A stretch of 9,145 bases of DNA, from contig DOSP01000105.1 of NCBI GenBank assembly GCA_003512175.1, forward strand, positions 1 through 9,145. Reading direction: 5' to 3'. This DNA comes from Candidatus Kerfeldbacteria bacterium. GTDB lineage: Bacteria > Patescibacteriota > Patescibacteriia > UBA9570. The notes under the pieces are model-generated. The model did no database searches and was not told the origin of the DNA. It worked only from the letters and a program-made list of their open reading frames with translations. Numbering within the stretch: the stretch's first letter is position 1; every line of letters begins with the position of its first letter. Made by a program: the position numbers and the translations under genes. Shown here in pieces: positions 1 through 7,200 of the stretch.

Positions 1-1481
1 GCAGTCGTAACGTGTTGGTGGCGGTATTGGATACCGGCGTAGATATTGACCATCCAGATTTGGCAGGCAATATCTGGGTGAATCCAGGTGAAGTGGCCAA
101 CAACGGGATAGATGATGATAATAATGGCTATATTGACGATGTGAATGGTTGGGATTTTATTGATAACGATAATAATGTTTCGCCAATACCAGACAGTGCC
201 GTTTTTGATGAGACAGTTGTACTGCATGGTACACATGTGGCTGGTACCATCGGAGCTACTGGCAACAATGTTGAAGGTGTCACCGGCATAAATTGGGAAG
301 TGACCATTCTACCAATCAAAGTGTTTGATGACGATGGCAACAGTACGATCGCAGTGATCGTTGAGGCCATGGAATATGCGACGAGTTTGGGGGCCGACGT
401 TTTCAACATGAGTTTTGGGGGATACAGTAATAGTCAGACCGAAGCCGCTGGGATTGCCGAAGTCGTTGCTAATGGTGGGTTGGTGGTGGCTGCCGCCGGT
501 AATGATTCATTAAACATTGATGACTATCCATCGTATCCGGTGTGTTACGAAGATGTCCTTGGTGTCAGTGCCGTAGATGGAGACGATGGTATGGCGTGGT
601 TTACCAATTATGGTGCAGGGTGTGTGGATGTGGCAGCTCCCGGGCAAAGTATTTTGAGTACCTATTATACGGATGATGTGACGAATGGTTTTGTTTCGCC
701 ATACGGGTATTTATCTGGTACGTCTATGGCCACACCAGTAGTCAGCGGCATCGCGGCGTTGATGTTAGCCGTAGACGATACCTTAACGAATTCTGATCTG
801 ACGGATATCATTATCGATTCGGTGGATGATATTGGCCTGCCTGAGTTGGGCGCCGGTCGAGTGAACGCCGCGCACGCCATCACCGCAACGGAAAATTTTG
901 GCGGCCCAACTGCTGTAGTGATTAGCCACAATAAAACGGCTTCGGGAGAACGGAGCAGGGGCAAGCGTCCGTCTTTTACTTGGAATAAACCAACCAGTGT
1001 GGCAAGCGTGTCTGGCTACTATGTCTACTTTGGTCGTAAGCGAAAAGATCCACTGGTGGCCGGTGACTTGCAAACCAGTCGGCAGTTTCGTTCAAGAAAA
1101 AAACTGAAGGGTAACGAAAAAACTTACCGGCTGCGCATCAAGGCCATGGATGTGGATGGGAATAGTTCCAAGTTGAGTGAATTTTTATATGTGATTGATC
1201 GAAAGGTACAACGGCCAACCTGGCGCAGTACTGCAGCCATAGCCACGGGGGATGTGCAACTACGTTGGTATAAACCAAAAGGTGAGCACGTGGTGGGATA
1301 TAAAGTGTATCGTGCCACCGAGCGAACGGGAAAATATCAATCCTTATCCGGGGTAATCACGCAAAAAAAATATATCGACGTAACTACTCAAGCTGGCCAG
1401 ACTTTTTTTTATAAGGTGCGTGCCATTGATGATTTAGGGAATATCAGTACCTTAACGGGGGCCAGGCGTGTGAGTGTATGA
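1..1481 (+). CDS. Subtilisin-family (S8) serine protease with two C-terminal FnIII-like domains, 5' partial
   Basis: Secreted-type endopeptidase of the subtilase family. The frame is open from base 3 to the left edge, and the catalytic Asp motif lies only a few codons in, so the GTG at 12 is not the true start; a signal peptide and probably a propeptide lie upstream of the window. Numbering from that GTG, the triad is D7 (VLDTGVD), H72 (HGTHVAGT) and S238 (GTSMATP), with N164 (AAGND) as the oxyanion residue. An Asp/Asn-rich loop at 32-50 (DDDNNGYIDD) looks calcium-binding. C178 and C204 are the only cysteines and could form a disulfide. The protease domain ends near 292. Residues about 298-396 and 400-489 look like two fibronectin-III-like repeats (YYVYFGRK, YKVYRATE; both end in an A-D-G-N-S or D-L-G-N-S type strand), rich in Lys/Arg. 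There is no sorting motif or C-terminal membrane segment. The stop overlaps the next start by ATGA. The protease call is very secure; the FnIII call is by pattern, and the target is unknown. Confidence 0.95.
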   Translation, partial: SRNVLVAVLDTGVDIDHPDLAGNIWVNPGEVANNGIDDDNNGYIDDVNGWDFIDNDNNVSPIPDSAVFDETVVLHGTHVAGTIGATGNNVEGVTGINWEVTILPIKVFDDDGNSTIAVIVEAMEYATSLGADVFNMSFGGYSNSQTEAAGIAEVVANGGLVVAAAGNDSLNIDDYPSYPVCYEDVLGVSAVDGDDGMAWFTNYGAGCVDVAAPGQSILSTYYTDDVTNGFVSPYGYLSGTSMATPVVSGIAALMLAVDDTLTNSDLTDIIIDSVDDIGLPELGAGRVNAAHAITATENFGGPTAVVISHNKTASGERSRGKRPSFTWNKPTSVASVSGYYVYFGRKRKDPLVAGDLQTSRQFRSRKKLKGNEKTYRLRIKAMDVDGNSSKLSEFLYVIDRKVQRPTWRSTAAIATGDVQLRWYKPKGEHVVGYKVYRATERTGKYQSLSGVITQKKYIDVTTQAGQTFFYKVRAIDDLGNISTLTGARRVSV

Positions 1482-1840
1482 TGATCATTCTCTTAGGCTA
1501 CGTTGCCATTGGCATGTTATGGGTGACAATGTTTGTTATTCACCGCAGTGCCCCTGATGTTTGGAAAAAAGCGCATCGGGCCACTTGGTGGTTACTGCTT
1601 GCGAGTATTTTGGTGGCCGCAGCGTGGTTTTTGGATGCACTCTGGCTATCATTTATCGGTATGTTGGCTGCACTGACAAGCGTTTCATTTATTTTTCAAG
1701 TCTTCACGGATTGGTTAAAACGTAGGCAGGTGAGCCGAGCCACGCTGATCGTTTGGTTTGAATGGCTGTTCGTGCTTTCCATTACTGTCGGGCATATTTT
1801 TGTTTGGGCGATAGACACACTAGGTAAGTACTCCGTATGA
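1478..1840 (+). CDS. Small four-helix membrane protein of unknown function
   Basis: I do not recognise a family. The 120-residue protein is mostly hydrophobic, with probable transmembrane helices at about 2-20, 36-53, 56-76 and 89-111. They are separated by short basic stretches (IHRSAPDVWKKAHR at 22-34, KRRQVSR at 81-87), which by the positive-inside rule would face the cytoplasm. This puts both termini outside or periplasmic-side. Tryptophan is frequent (W15, 29, 37, 38, 50, 56, 79, 93, 96, 110), several at predicted membrane boundaries. It starts with ATG overlapping the protease stop by 4 bp (ATGA) and its own stop overlaps the Mur ligase start in the same way, so translation is probably coupled on both sides. 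No strong Shine-Dalgarno is visible, which fits coupling. It may assist an envelope process of its neighbours, but that is inference from position only. Confidence 0.8.
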   Translation: MMIILLGYVAIGMLWVTMFVIHRSAPDVWKKAHRATWWLLLASILVAAAWFLDALWLSFIGMLAALTSVSFIFQVFTDWLKRRQVSRATLIVWFEWLFVLSITVGHIFVWAIDTLGKYSV

Positions 1841-3159
1841 AAGCGCTCATTAAACGGTTTACGCCAGACTGGCTGCTGAGTACGTACCACAAAACATTGG
1901 CACGACTAGCGGCCCGGAAGTTTCATCACCCGTCTGCCAAACTTATCGTGATTGGCGTGACTGGTACCAAAGGAAAATCCAGCACGTGTAATATCCTCTG
2001 GCAATTATTAACGGCTGCTGGCTATACGGTTGGTATGGCAACAACCGCAAATTTTCGCATTGGTGATAAAGCCTGGTTGAATGCTACGAAGATGACAATG
2101 GTTGGTCGCACCCAATTACAAAAATTGTTAGCCGATATGGTACAGGCAGGTTGTCAGTACGCCATTATTGAAACTTCCTCGGAAGGCATTAAGCAGTGGC
2201 GACATTTAGGCATTCAGTATGATGTCTGTGTACTGACAAATCTTTTTCCGGAACATATCGATGCCCATGGAAGCTTCGAGGCGTATAAGCAAGCTAAATT
2301 AAGTTTGTTTCAACATCTCTCCCAACTACCACTGAAACAGATCAATCAGGTGGCCATTCAAAAAGCGGTAGTGCTGAATGGTGATTCAGAACAGTTGGGC
2401 GAGTTTGAAGCCGTGGCTTTAGTACCAACCAAGATTATTTGGTCGCAACGCCAGTCACCTTCGGCCAATCTTCAATTCAACAACATCTCCGAACAAAATA
2501 CCGGGCTGACCTTTATGGTGAACGGGTATCAGATGTCTACACCCTTATTAGGTGCCTGGAGTATCGATAACATTGCTTCCGCCATGGGTGCAGCACTCAC
2601 GCAAGGGGTAGATTACCCGACTATTCAAGCGGCACTGGAACACCTACCACAAATTCCAGGGCGCATGGAAAAAATTGAAGCTGGTCAACCATTCACCGTG
2701 ATCGTCGACTATGCCTATGAACCAGTGAGTCTTGGTCTGCTGTACAATTATTGGAGAAAGATGGCACCAAACCAGAAATTAATTACGCTGATTAGCAGCA
2801 CGGGCGGTGGGCGGGATGTATCACGGCGAACTGGGAATGGTAAAGTAGCGGCTGAATTATGTGATTATGTGATCGTCACGGATGAGGATCCCTATGATGA
2901 TGACCCAATGCAGATTATGCAGCAGGTGGCTGAGGGTGTCACAGGTGCCGGAAAAATACTCAACCAAAATTACTGGCTGATTCCCGATCGCCGTCAAGCT
3001 ATTGCCGCAGCCTTCAATTTAGCAAAATCTGGTGACGTGGTGTTCCTCACCTGTAAGGGCGCGGACCAAAAAATCTGCCGAGCGCATGGTAAAAAAGAGC
3101 CGTGGGATGATCGGATAGTGTCGCGTGAAGAACTCAATACTTTATTGCATTCTACATAA
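1837..3159 (+). CDS. MurE-like Mur ligase (UDP-N-acetylmuramyl-tripeptide synthetase type), N-terminally reduced
   Basis: ATP-dependent amide-bond ligase of the Mur family, most like MurE, which adds the third amino acid of the peptidoglycan stem peptide in the cytoplasm. The P-loop is TGTKGKSST (42-50). ETSSEG (112-117) and TNLFPEHIDAHG (134-145) match the MurE stretches EVSSHG and TNLSRDHLDYHG. K154 in YKQAKLSLF aligns with the carbamylated lysine. GRM at 275-277 and VDYAYEP (290-296) mark the start of the C-terminal domain, followed by STGGGRDVSRR (321-331) and LTCKGADQ (404-411). At 440 residues it is shorter than typical MurE (about 490-500): only about 40 residues precede the P-loop, so the usual N-terminal UDP-binding domain is missing. 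The DAP-specificity DNPR motif is replaced by DEDPYDDDP (349-357). I associate this variant with CPR bacteria. ATG overlaps the upstream stop (ATGA); a weak AGG lies about 12 bases upstream. Ligase fold secure; the exact amino acid is unknown. Confidence 0.9.
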   Translation: MKALIKRFTPDWLLSTYHKTLARLAARKFHHPSAKLIVIGVTGTKGKSSTCNILWQLLTAAGYTVGMATTANFRIGDKAWLNATKMTMVGRTQLQKLLADMVQAGCQYAIIETSSEGIKQWRHLGIQYDVCVLTNLFPEHIDAHGSFEAYKQAKLSLFQHLSQLPLKQINQVAIQKAVVLNGDSEQLGEFEAVALVPTKIIWSQRQSPSANLQFNNISEQNTGLTFMVNGYQMSTPLLGAWSIDNIASAMGAALTQGVDYPTIQAALEHLPQIPGRMEKIEAGQPFTVIVDYAYEPVSLGLLYNYWRKMAPNQKLITLISSTGGGRDVSRRTGNGKVAAELCDYVIVTDEDPYDDDPMQIMQQVAEGVTGAGKILNQNYWLIPDRRQAIAAAFNLAKSGDVVFLTCKGADQKICRAHGKKEPWDDRIVSREELNTLLHST

Positions 3160-3163
3160 TCGT

Positions 3164-3982
3164 ATGTTCTGGATAGTGCTATTTAGCCTATTGTGGCCCC
3201 AGGCAGCTTTAGCAGATATCGTTCTTCCAACGAGTACAACCATCTACTTTGAACAAGACAATGCCCCAGTGACCGCCCCAGTGGATTTCGCGGTATCCTG
3301 CTATGGCTATTCTTGGGCACCTGGACCGAGTCCAGAATTAGCGCCTGGGAGCTATACCCCCGTCGAAGTGTATAGTTTCGCGGCGCAGTGTCCAAGTTAT
3401 GGGTGCAGCATCGATGAACCGTATTATTTAAACTATCGTTATATCGATTACTGTCTGCTTACTGCCACAGTTGATCATACAACTTCGCTCGTCAATATTG
3501 GCAATAAACCATATTCAGAATGTGACACTCACTTTACTGTTCAAGCGTGTACTTCCTATTTTGATTTGAGTGCGGACCCTACAACTGCGGCTCGCCCAGT
3601 CCATAGTCGTTCGTTTTGGTTAGCGTTACTGCTGACATTCATCATTGAAACGGCGGTATTGATTTTGGCATTGAAAGTAGTATTGCGTAAGCGATTACAA
3701 CCCGCTGTACGATGGAAAACCGTGCTTAGTCTTGGTGTAGGGTTATCGGCGGCTACTTTGCCATATCTCTGGTTCGTACTACCCAACATACCGTACATTT
3801 CTGTGGTGTTCCCCAAGTGGTATGTCTGGAGCACACTGGTGGAGGAAATCATTGTCATTATTGTGGAAGCCATGCTGTTACGTAAATGGGTACCGCTTTC
3901 AAAGAGAGCCGCGATCTTCATTTCGGCCATTGCAAATATAGCATCGTTTACTATTGGACTAGTCCTAGCGTACTGGTACTGA
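3164..3982 (+). CDS. Exported Cys-rich protein with C-terminal four-helix membrane domain, unknown function
   Basis: No family recognised. From the ATG at 3164 the product has 272 residues. Residues 1-17 form a signal peptide ending ALA|D, followed by an extracytoplasmic domain of about 130 residues (18-148). This domain is rich in Tyr, Pro and Thr and holds six cysteines (46, 76, 81, 97, 120, 129), an even number compatible with three disulfides. Four hydrophobic helices follow at about 151-174, 185-206, 222-240 and 248-271. Several carry acidic or polar residues inside the membrane: E162, E227 and E228, E235 (VEA), N258. The chain ends right after the last helix. An alternative GTG start at 3125 would add 13 residues, including a Lys and an Arg, and overlap the Mur ligase by 35 bp. 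The ATG is preferred because it follows the upstream stop by 4 bp and opens directly on the signal peptide, although its n-region then lacks a basic residue and no Shine-Dalgarno is seen. Last gene of the envelope operon. Confidence 0.8.
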   Translation: MFWIVLFSLLWPQAALADIVLPTSTTIYFEQDNAPVTAPVDFAVSCYGYSWAPGPSPELAPGSYTPVEVYSFAAQCPSYGCSIDEPYYLNYRYIDYCLLTATVDHTTSLVNIGNKPYSECDTHFTVQACTSYFDLSADPTTAARPVHSRSFWLALLLTFIIETAVLILALKVVLRKRLQPAVRWKTVLSLGVGLSAATLPYLWFVLPNIPYISVVFPKWYVWSTLVEEIIVIIVEAMLLRKWVPLSKRAAIFISAIANIASFTIGLVLAYWY

Positions 3983-4010
3983 GTGCTTAGGTAAAACCAT
4001 GGGCATAACC

Positions 4011-4019
4011 TGTGGATAA
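4011..4019 (-). promoter_or_regulatory. DnaA-box 9-mer upstream of the rpoB promoter
   Basis: TGTGGATAA on the + strand is the exact reverse complement of the consensus DnaA box TTATCCACA. It ends 16 bp before the -35 hexamer of the proposed rpoB promoter, a position where bound DnaA could touch RNA polymerase. It also overlaps a short inverted repeat (GGATA at 4014-4018, TATCC at 4024-4028). A single exact 9-mer is expected by chance in several percent of windows this size, so function is unproven. Confidence 0.35.
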
Positions 4020-4035
4020 CCCCTATCCTAGGCCC

Positions 4036-4064
4036 TTGACGGGGGCAGGAAACCATTGTATGGT
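4036..4064 (+). promoter_or_regulatory. Sigma70-type promoter for rpoBC
   Basis: TTGACG (4036-4041, 5 of 6 matches to the -35 consensus) and TATGGT (4059-4064, 4 of 6 matches to the -10) are separated by exactly 17 bp. Transcription would start near 4071, giving a leader of about 165 nt before rpoB. It is the best promoter-like pair seen in the 254-bp gap between the upstream operon and rpoB, and the spacing is ideal. Confidence 0.65.
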
Positions 4065-4070
4065 ACGGCC

Positions 4071-4109
4071 TGATTTCTTCGACCCGAACTTGTGTTGCAT
4101 AAAGAATCA
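4071..4109 (+). other. Potential 5'-end hairpin of the rpoB leader transcript
   Basis: TGATTTCTT (4071-4079) can pair with AAGAATCA (4102-4109) as an 8-bp stem with one bulged T, closing a loop of about 22 nt. It begins almost exactly at the predicted transcription start, where a hairpin could protect the 5' end of the mRNA. The stem is A/T-rich, so it would be only moderately stable; this is a prediction by eye. Confidence 0.3.
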
Positions 4110-4125
4110 ACCAACATTTAATTCT

Positions 4126-4146
4126 TCACTCCCAGGCCAAGAGTGA
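4126..4146 (+). other. Potential second hairpin in the rpoB leader
   Basis: TCACTC (4126-4131) and GAGTGA (4141-4146) form a perfect 6-bp stem around the 9-nt loop CCAGGCCAA. Its CACT and AGTG arms recur further down the leader (AGTG at 4177-4180 and 4199-4202, CACT at 4181-4184), so it could exchange partners with the terminator-like hairpin. Confidence 0.35.
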
Positions 4147-4180
4147 TGCAGCCGAGTTACAATTAATTCACCCAATAGTG

Positions 4181-4214
4181 CACTACTGCGACCCAGCTAG
4201 TGGATTATTTTTTT
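4181..4214 (+). terminator. Terminator-like hairpin and T-tract in the rpoB leader (candidate attenuator)
   Basis: CACTACTG (4181-4188) pairs with CAGCTAGTG (4194-4202) as an 8-bp stem with one bulged C (4197) and a 5-nt loop CGACC. Two bases later comes TTATTTTTTT (4205-4214). This is the layout of a Rho-independent terminator, but it sits downstream of the rpoB promoter and 22 bp before the start codon, so it would act on rpoBC itself or on read-through from the upstream operon. The stem is of modest strength and starts 2 nt from the T-tract, so partial termination or pausing is more likely than a full stop. Confidence 0.45.
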
Positions 4215-4223
4215 ACTGCCCGT

Positions 4224-4229
4224 AAGGGA
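4224..4229 (+). promoter_or_regulatory. rpoB ribosome binding site, possibly in a small hairpin
   Basis: AAGGGA is a partial Shine-Dalgarno, with 7 bases between its end and the ATG at 4237, and supports that start. The GGG (4226-4228) can pair with CCC (4219-4221) across the GNRA-type tetraloop GTAA. An outer TTTA/TAAA pairing (4212-4215 with 4231-4234) could extend the stem across an internal loop, hiding the site. The site is credible; the sequestering fold is weak. Confidence 0.6.
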
Positions 4230-4236
4230 ATAAAGT

Positions 4237-7200
4237 ATGCCCAAAGCCAGTGATATTCCGTCCCACCGCAAAACCTTCGCGCCCATCCACGACGCGACGA
4301 ATATGCCAAACCTTATTGAGGTGCAACGCACTTCATACAGTTGGTTTTTATCAGAAGGACTGAAAGAATTATTTGAAGAGATTTCTCCGATTGGAGATTT
4401 CACCGGCCGTGATCTAGAACTGCACTTTGATGACTACTATTTAGATGAGCCGCGCTTTGATGAAACCACCGCGAAAGCCAAGAATGTTACCTTTGAAGCG
4501 GCTCTACGGGTGATGACACGTTTAGTGAACAAACGCACGAAAGAAATTAAAGAGCAGGAAGTCTATTTGGGCGACTTTCCGCTAATGACTGATCGTGGCA
4601 CATTCATTGTGAACGGGATTGAACGGGTGGTGGTATCTCAACTGATCCGCTCGGCCGGTGTATTTTTCACTTCTGAAAATTTCCGTGGTCGAAATTACTA
4701 TGGTGCCAAAATTATTCCGAACCGCGGTGCCTGGTTAGAATTTGAGACCGATGCCAACAATGTCATCTACGTCAAAATTGATCGTAAACGCAAAGTCACC
4801 ATTACCTCTTTATTGCGCGCCTTCGGCTATTCCACCAACGCCGACATCATTCCCTTATTTCAAGATATCGATACTGATGCCGAGAATAAATATATCGAAG
4901 CCACGCTGGCTAAAGATATCGCCAAATCAGAAGGCGAAGGTTTGAAAGAAGTGTACAAACGCATTCGCCCGGGTGATTTAGCCACCGTCGATAACGCGCG
5001 CGGTCTTATTCACGCCATGTTCTTCAACTTCAACCGCTATGATTTTGGTCGAGTCGGTCGTTATAAAATCAACAAACGGTTTGTGTTTGATCAAGAGATT
5101 ACTCCCAAAACTCGGGTGTTGATGCGGGAAGATGTCATTGCCGTGATTCGCGAAATCATCAAGATGAATAATAATCAGATGGAAGCGGATGATATTGATC
5201 ATTTGGGCAACCGTCGTGTCCGGGCAGTAGGTGAATTGGTGCAAAATAAATTTCGAATTGGTTTAGCTCGGATGGAACGCATCGTCAAAGATCGCATGAG
5301 CACGAAAGACATTTCCACCTTAACGCCGGGCCAGCTGATTAACGCTCGTCCAGTCATTGGGTCGATTCGCGAATTTTTCATGAGTTCACAGTTGTCTCAG
5401 TTCATGGATCAAACCAATCCATTGGCTGAGCTGGAACACAAACGGCGGTTGTCCGCGATGGGTCCTGGTGGGCTATCCCGCGAACGGGCTGGGTTTGAAG
5501 TCCGTGACGTGCATCGTACACACTATGGTCGCATCTGTCCGATTGCTACACCAGAAGGTCCGAACATTGGTTTAGTTGGCCATTTGGCCTCCTATGCCCG
5601 CGTGAATGCCTACGGCTTTATTGAAACGCCGTATCGCAAGGTCGACAAAGATCCCAAGAATAAAACAGCTCGTGTCACTGATGAAATTGTCTATTTAGAT
5701 GCTTTTGAGGAAGAACGCTCCGTGACCACTGCGGCCACCACTGAATTTGATGAACAGGGTTATTTTGTGAAAGACAAAAGTGAGGTACGGAAATACGGTA
5801 AACCTGATATTGATTATGTCTGGAAAATTGATTACGTGGATGTTTCGCCGAAGCAGATTATTTCTGTGGCAACTTCGATGATTCCATTTGTGGAACATAA
5901 CGACGCTGTCCGTGCCTTAATGGGTACAAACATGCAGCGGCAAGCCGTTTCGCTGGTTCGTCCGGACGCTCCGATTATTGGCACTGGCATGGAGTTCCGC
6001 GCCGCCGTCGATTCTGGTCAGGCCATTGTGGCAAAAACAGCTGGTGAAATTGAACATGTCAGTGCCCACAAAATCACCATCAAAACCAAAGAGGGGTTTG
6101 ATACATATGACTTAGGCAATTTCTTACGGTCGAATGCCTCCACCTGCATGAACCAGAAGCCGATTGTAGAACCAGGCATGAAAGTGAAAGCTGGTGAGGT
6201 CATTGCTGACGGCGCCTCCACCGAAAATGGGGAGTTAGCCTTGGGCCAAAATGTATTGGTCGCCTATATGCCATGGGAAGGTGGTAACTATGAAGATGCT
6301 ATCCTTATCTCAGAACGAGTAGTGCAGGACGATAAATATACCTCCATTCATATTGAGGAATATACCATGGATGTCCGCGATACGAAACTGGGACCAGAAA
6401 TCATCACTCGCGATATTCCCAATGTGTCTGAAGAAAAACTGAAAGATCTTGATGAAAATGGAATTGTCCGGATTGGTGCTCAGGTAAAATCTGGTGATAT
6501 TCTGGTCGGAAAAATCACGCCAAAAGGTGAAACGGAATTATCCGCTGAAGAAAAATTACTGCGCGCCATCTTTGGTGAGAAATCGAAAGATGTGAAAGAT
6601 TCCTCGATGTACCTTGAGCATGGCGAACACGGTAAGGTGGTCGACGTGAAGATCTTCTCCAAAGAAAATGGTGACAAACTTCCCTCTGGTGTCATTCGCA
6701 CGATTCAAGTATCGGTTGCGCAACTGCGCAAAATTCAAGTGGGTGATAAAATGGCTGGTCGGCATGGTAACAAAGGTGTCATCTCCCGCATTGTTCCAGT
6801 GGAAGATATGCCTTACATGGACGATGGGCGGCCAGTGGATATTTTATTGAATCCACTCGGTATTGTGTCTCGTATGAATCTTGGCCAGGTGCTCGAAACC
6901 CATCTTGGGTTGGCCGCTTGGTCATTAGGCTACAAAGTGGCAGCCATGCCATTCCAAGGTGTCTCGGAAACGGATATTAAGGCGGAATTGAAAAAAGCCA
7001 ACTACCCAGAAGACGGTAAAATTGTGCTCCATGATGGTCGTACCGGTGAGCGGTTTATGCACAAAGTCACCTGTGGTATCGCCTACATGTTGAAGCTGAA
7101 CCATATGGTGGACGACAAGATTCACCAACGGTCCATTGGTCCTTATTCCTTAGTCACGCAGCAACCGTTAGGCGGTAAAGCGCAATTCGGTGGCCAGCGC

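Noticed and set aside
4014..4028. Small inverted repeat GGATA/TATCC as a possible terminator of the upstream operon.
   Set aside because: The stem is only 5 bp and no T-tract follows; the downstream bases are TAGGCCC.
3556..4110. A 184-codon open frame on the minus strand opposite the exported-protein gene and the rpoB promoter.
   Set aside because: It lies antisense to a gene with a clear signal peptide and membrane helices, runs across the promoter region, and its product shows no domain or coherent composition.
4095..4122. A second promoter-like pair TTGCAT, 16 bp, TTTAAT in the rpoB leader.
   Set aside because: The -35 match is poor (TTG only), and the promoter at 4036-4064 is much better in both -35 match and spacing. 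TACAAT at 4158-4163 also has no -35 partner.
4060..4146. A 28-codon + strand frame starting inside the proposed -10 hexamer.
   Set aside because: It begins upstream of the predicted transcription start, has no ribosome binding site and its product has no recognisable features.
4176..4185. Perfect 10-bp palindrome TAGTGCACTA as a possible repressor operator.
   Set aside because: It can be explained by the repeated AGTG/CACT pairing segments of the leader, and its position over 100 bp downstream of the promoter is poor for an operator.
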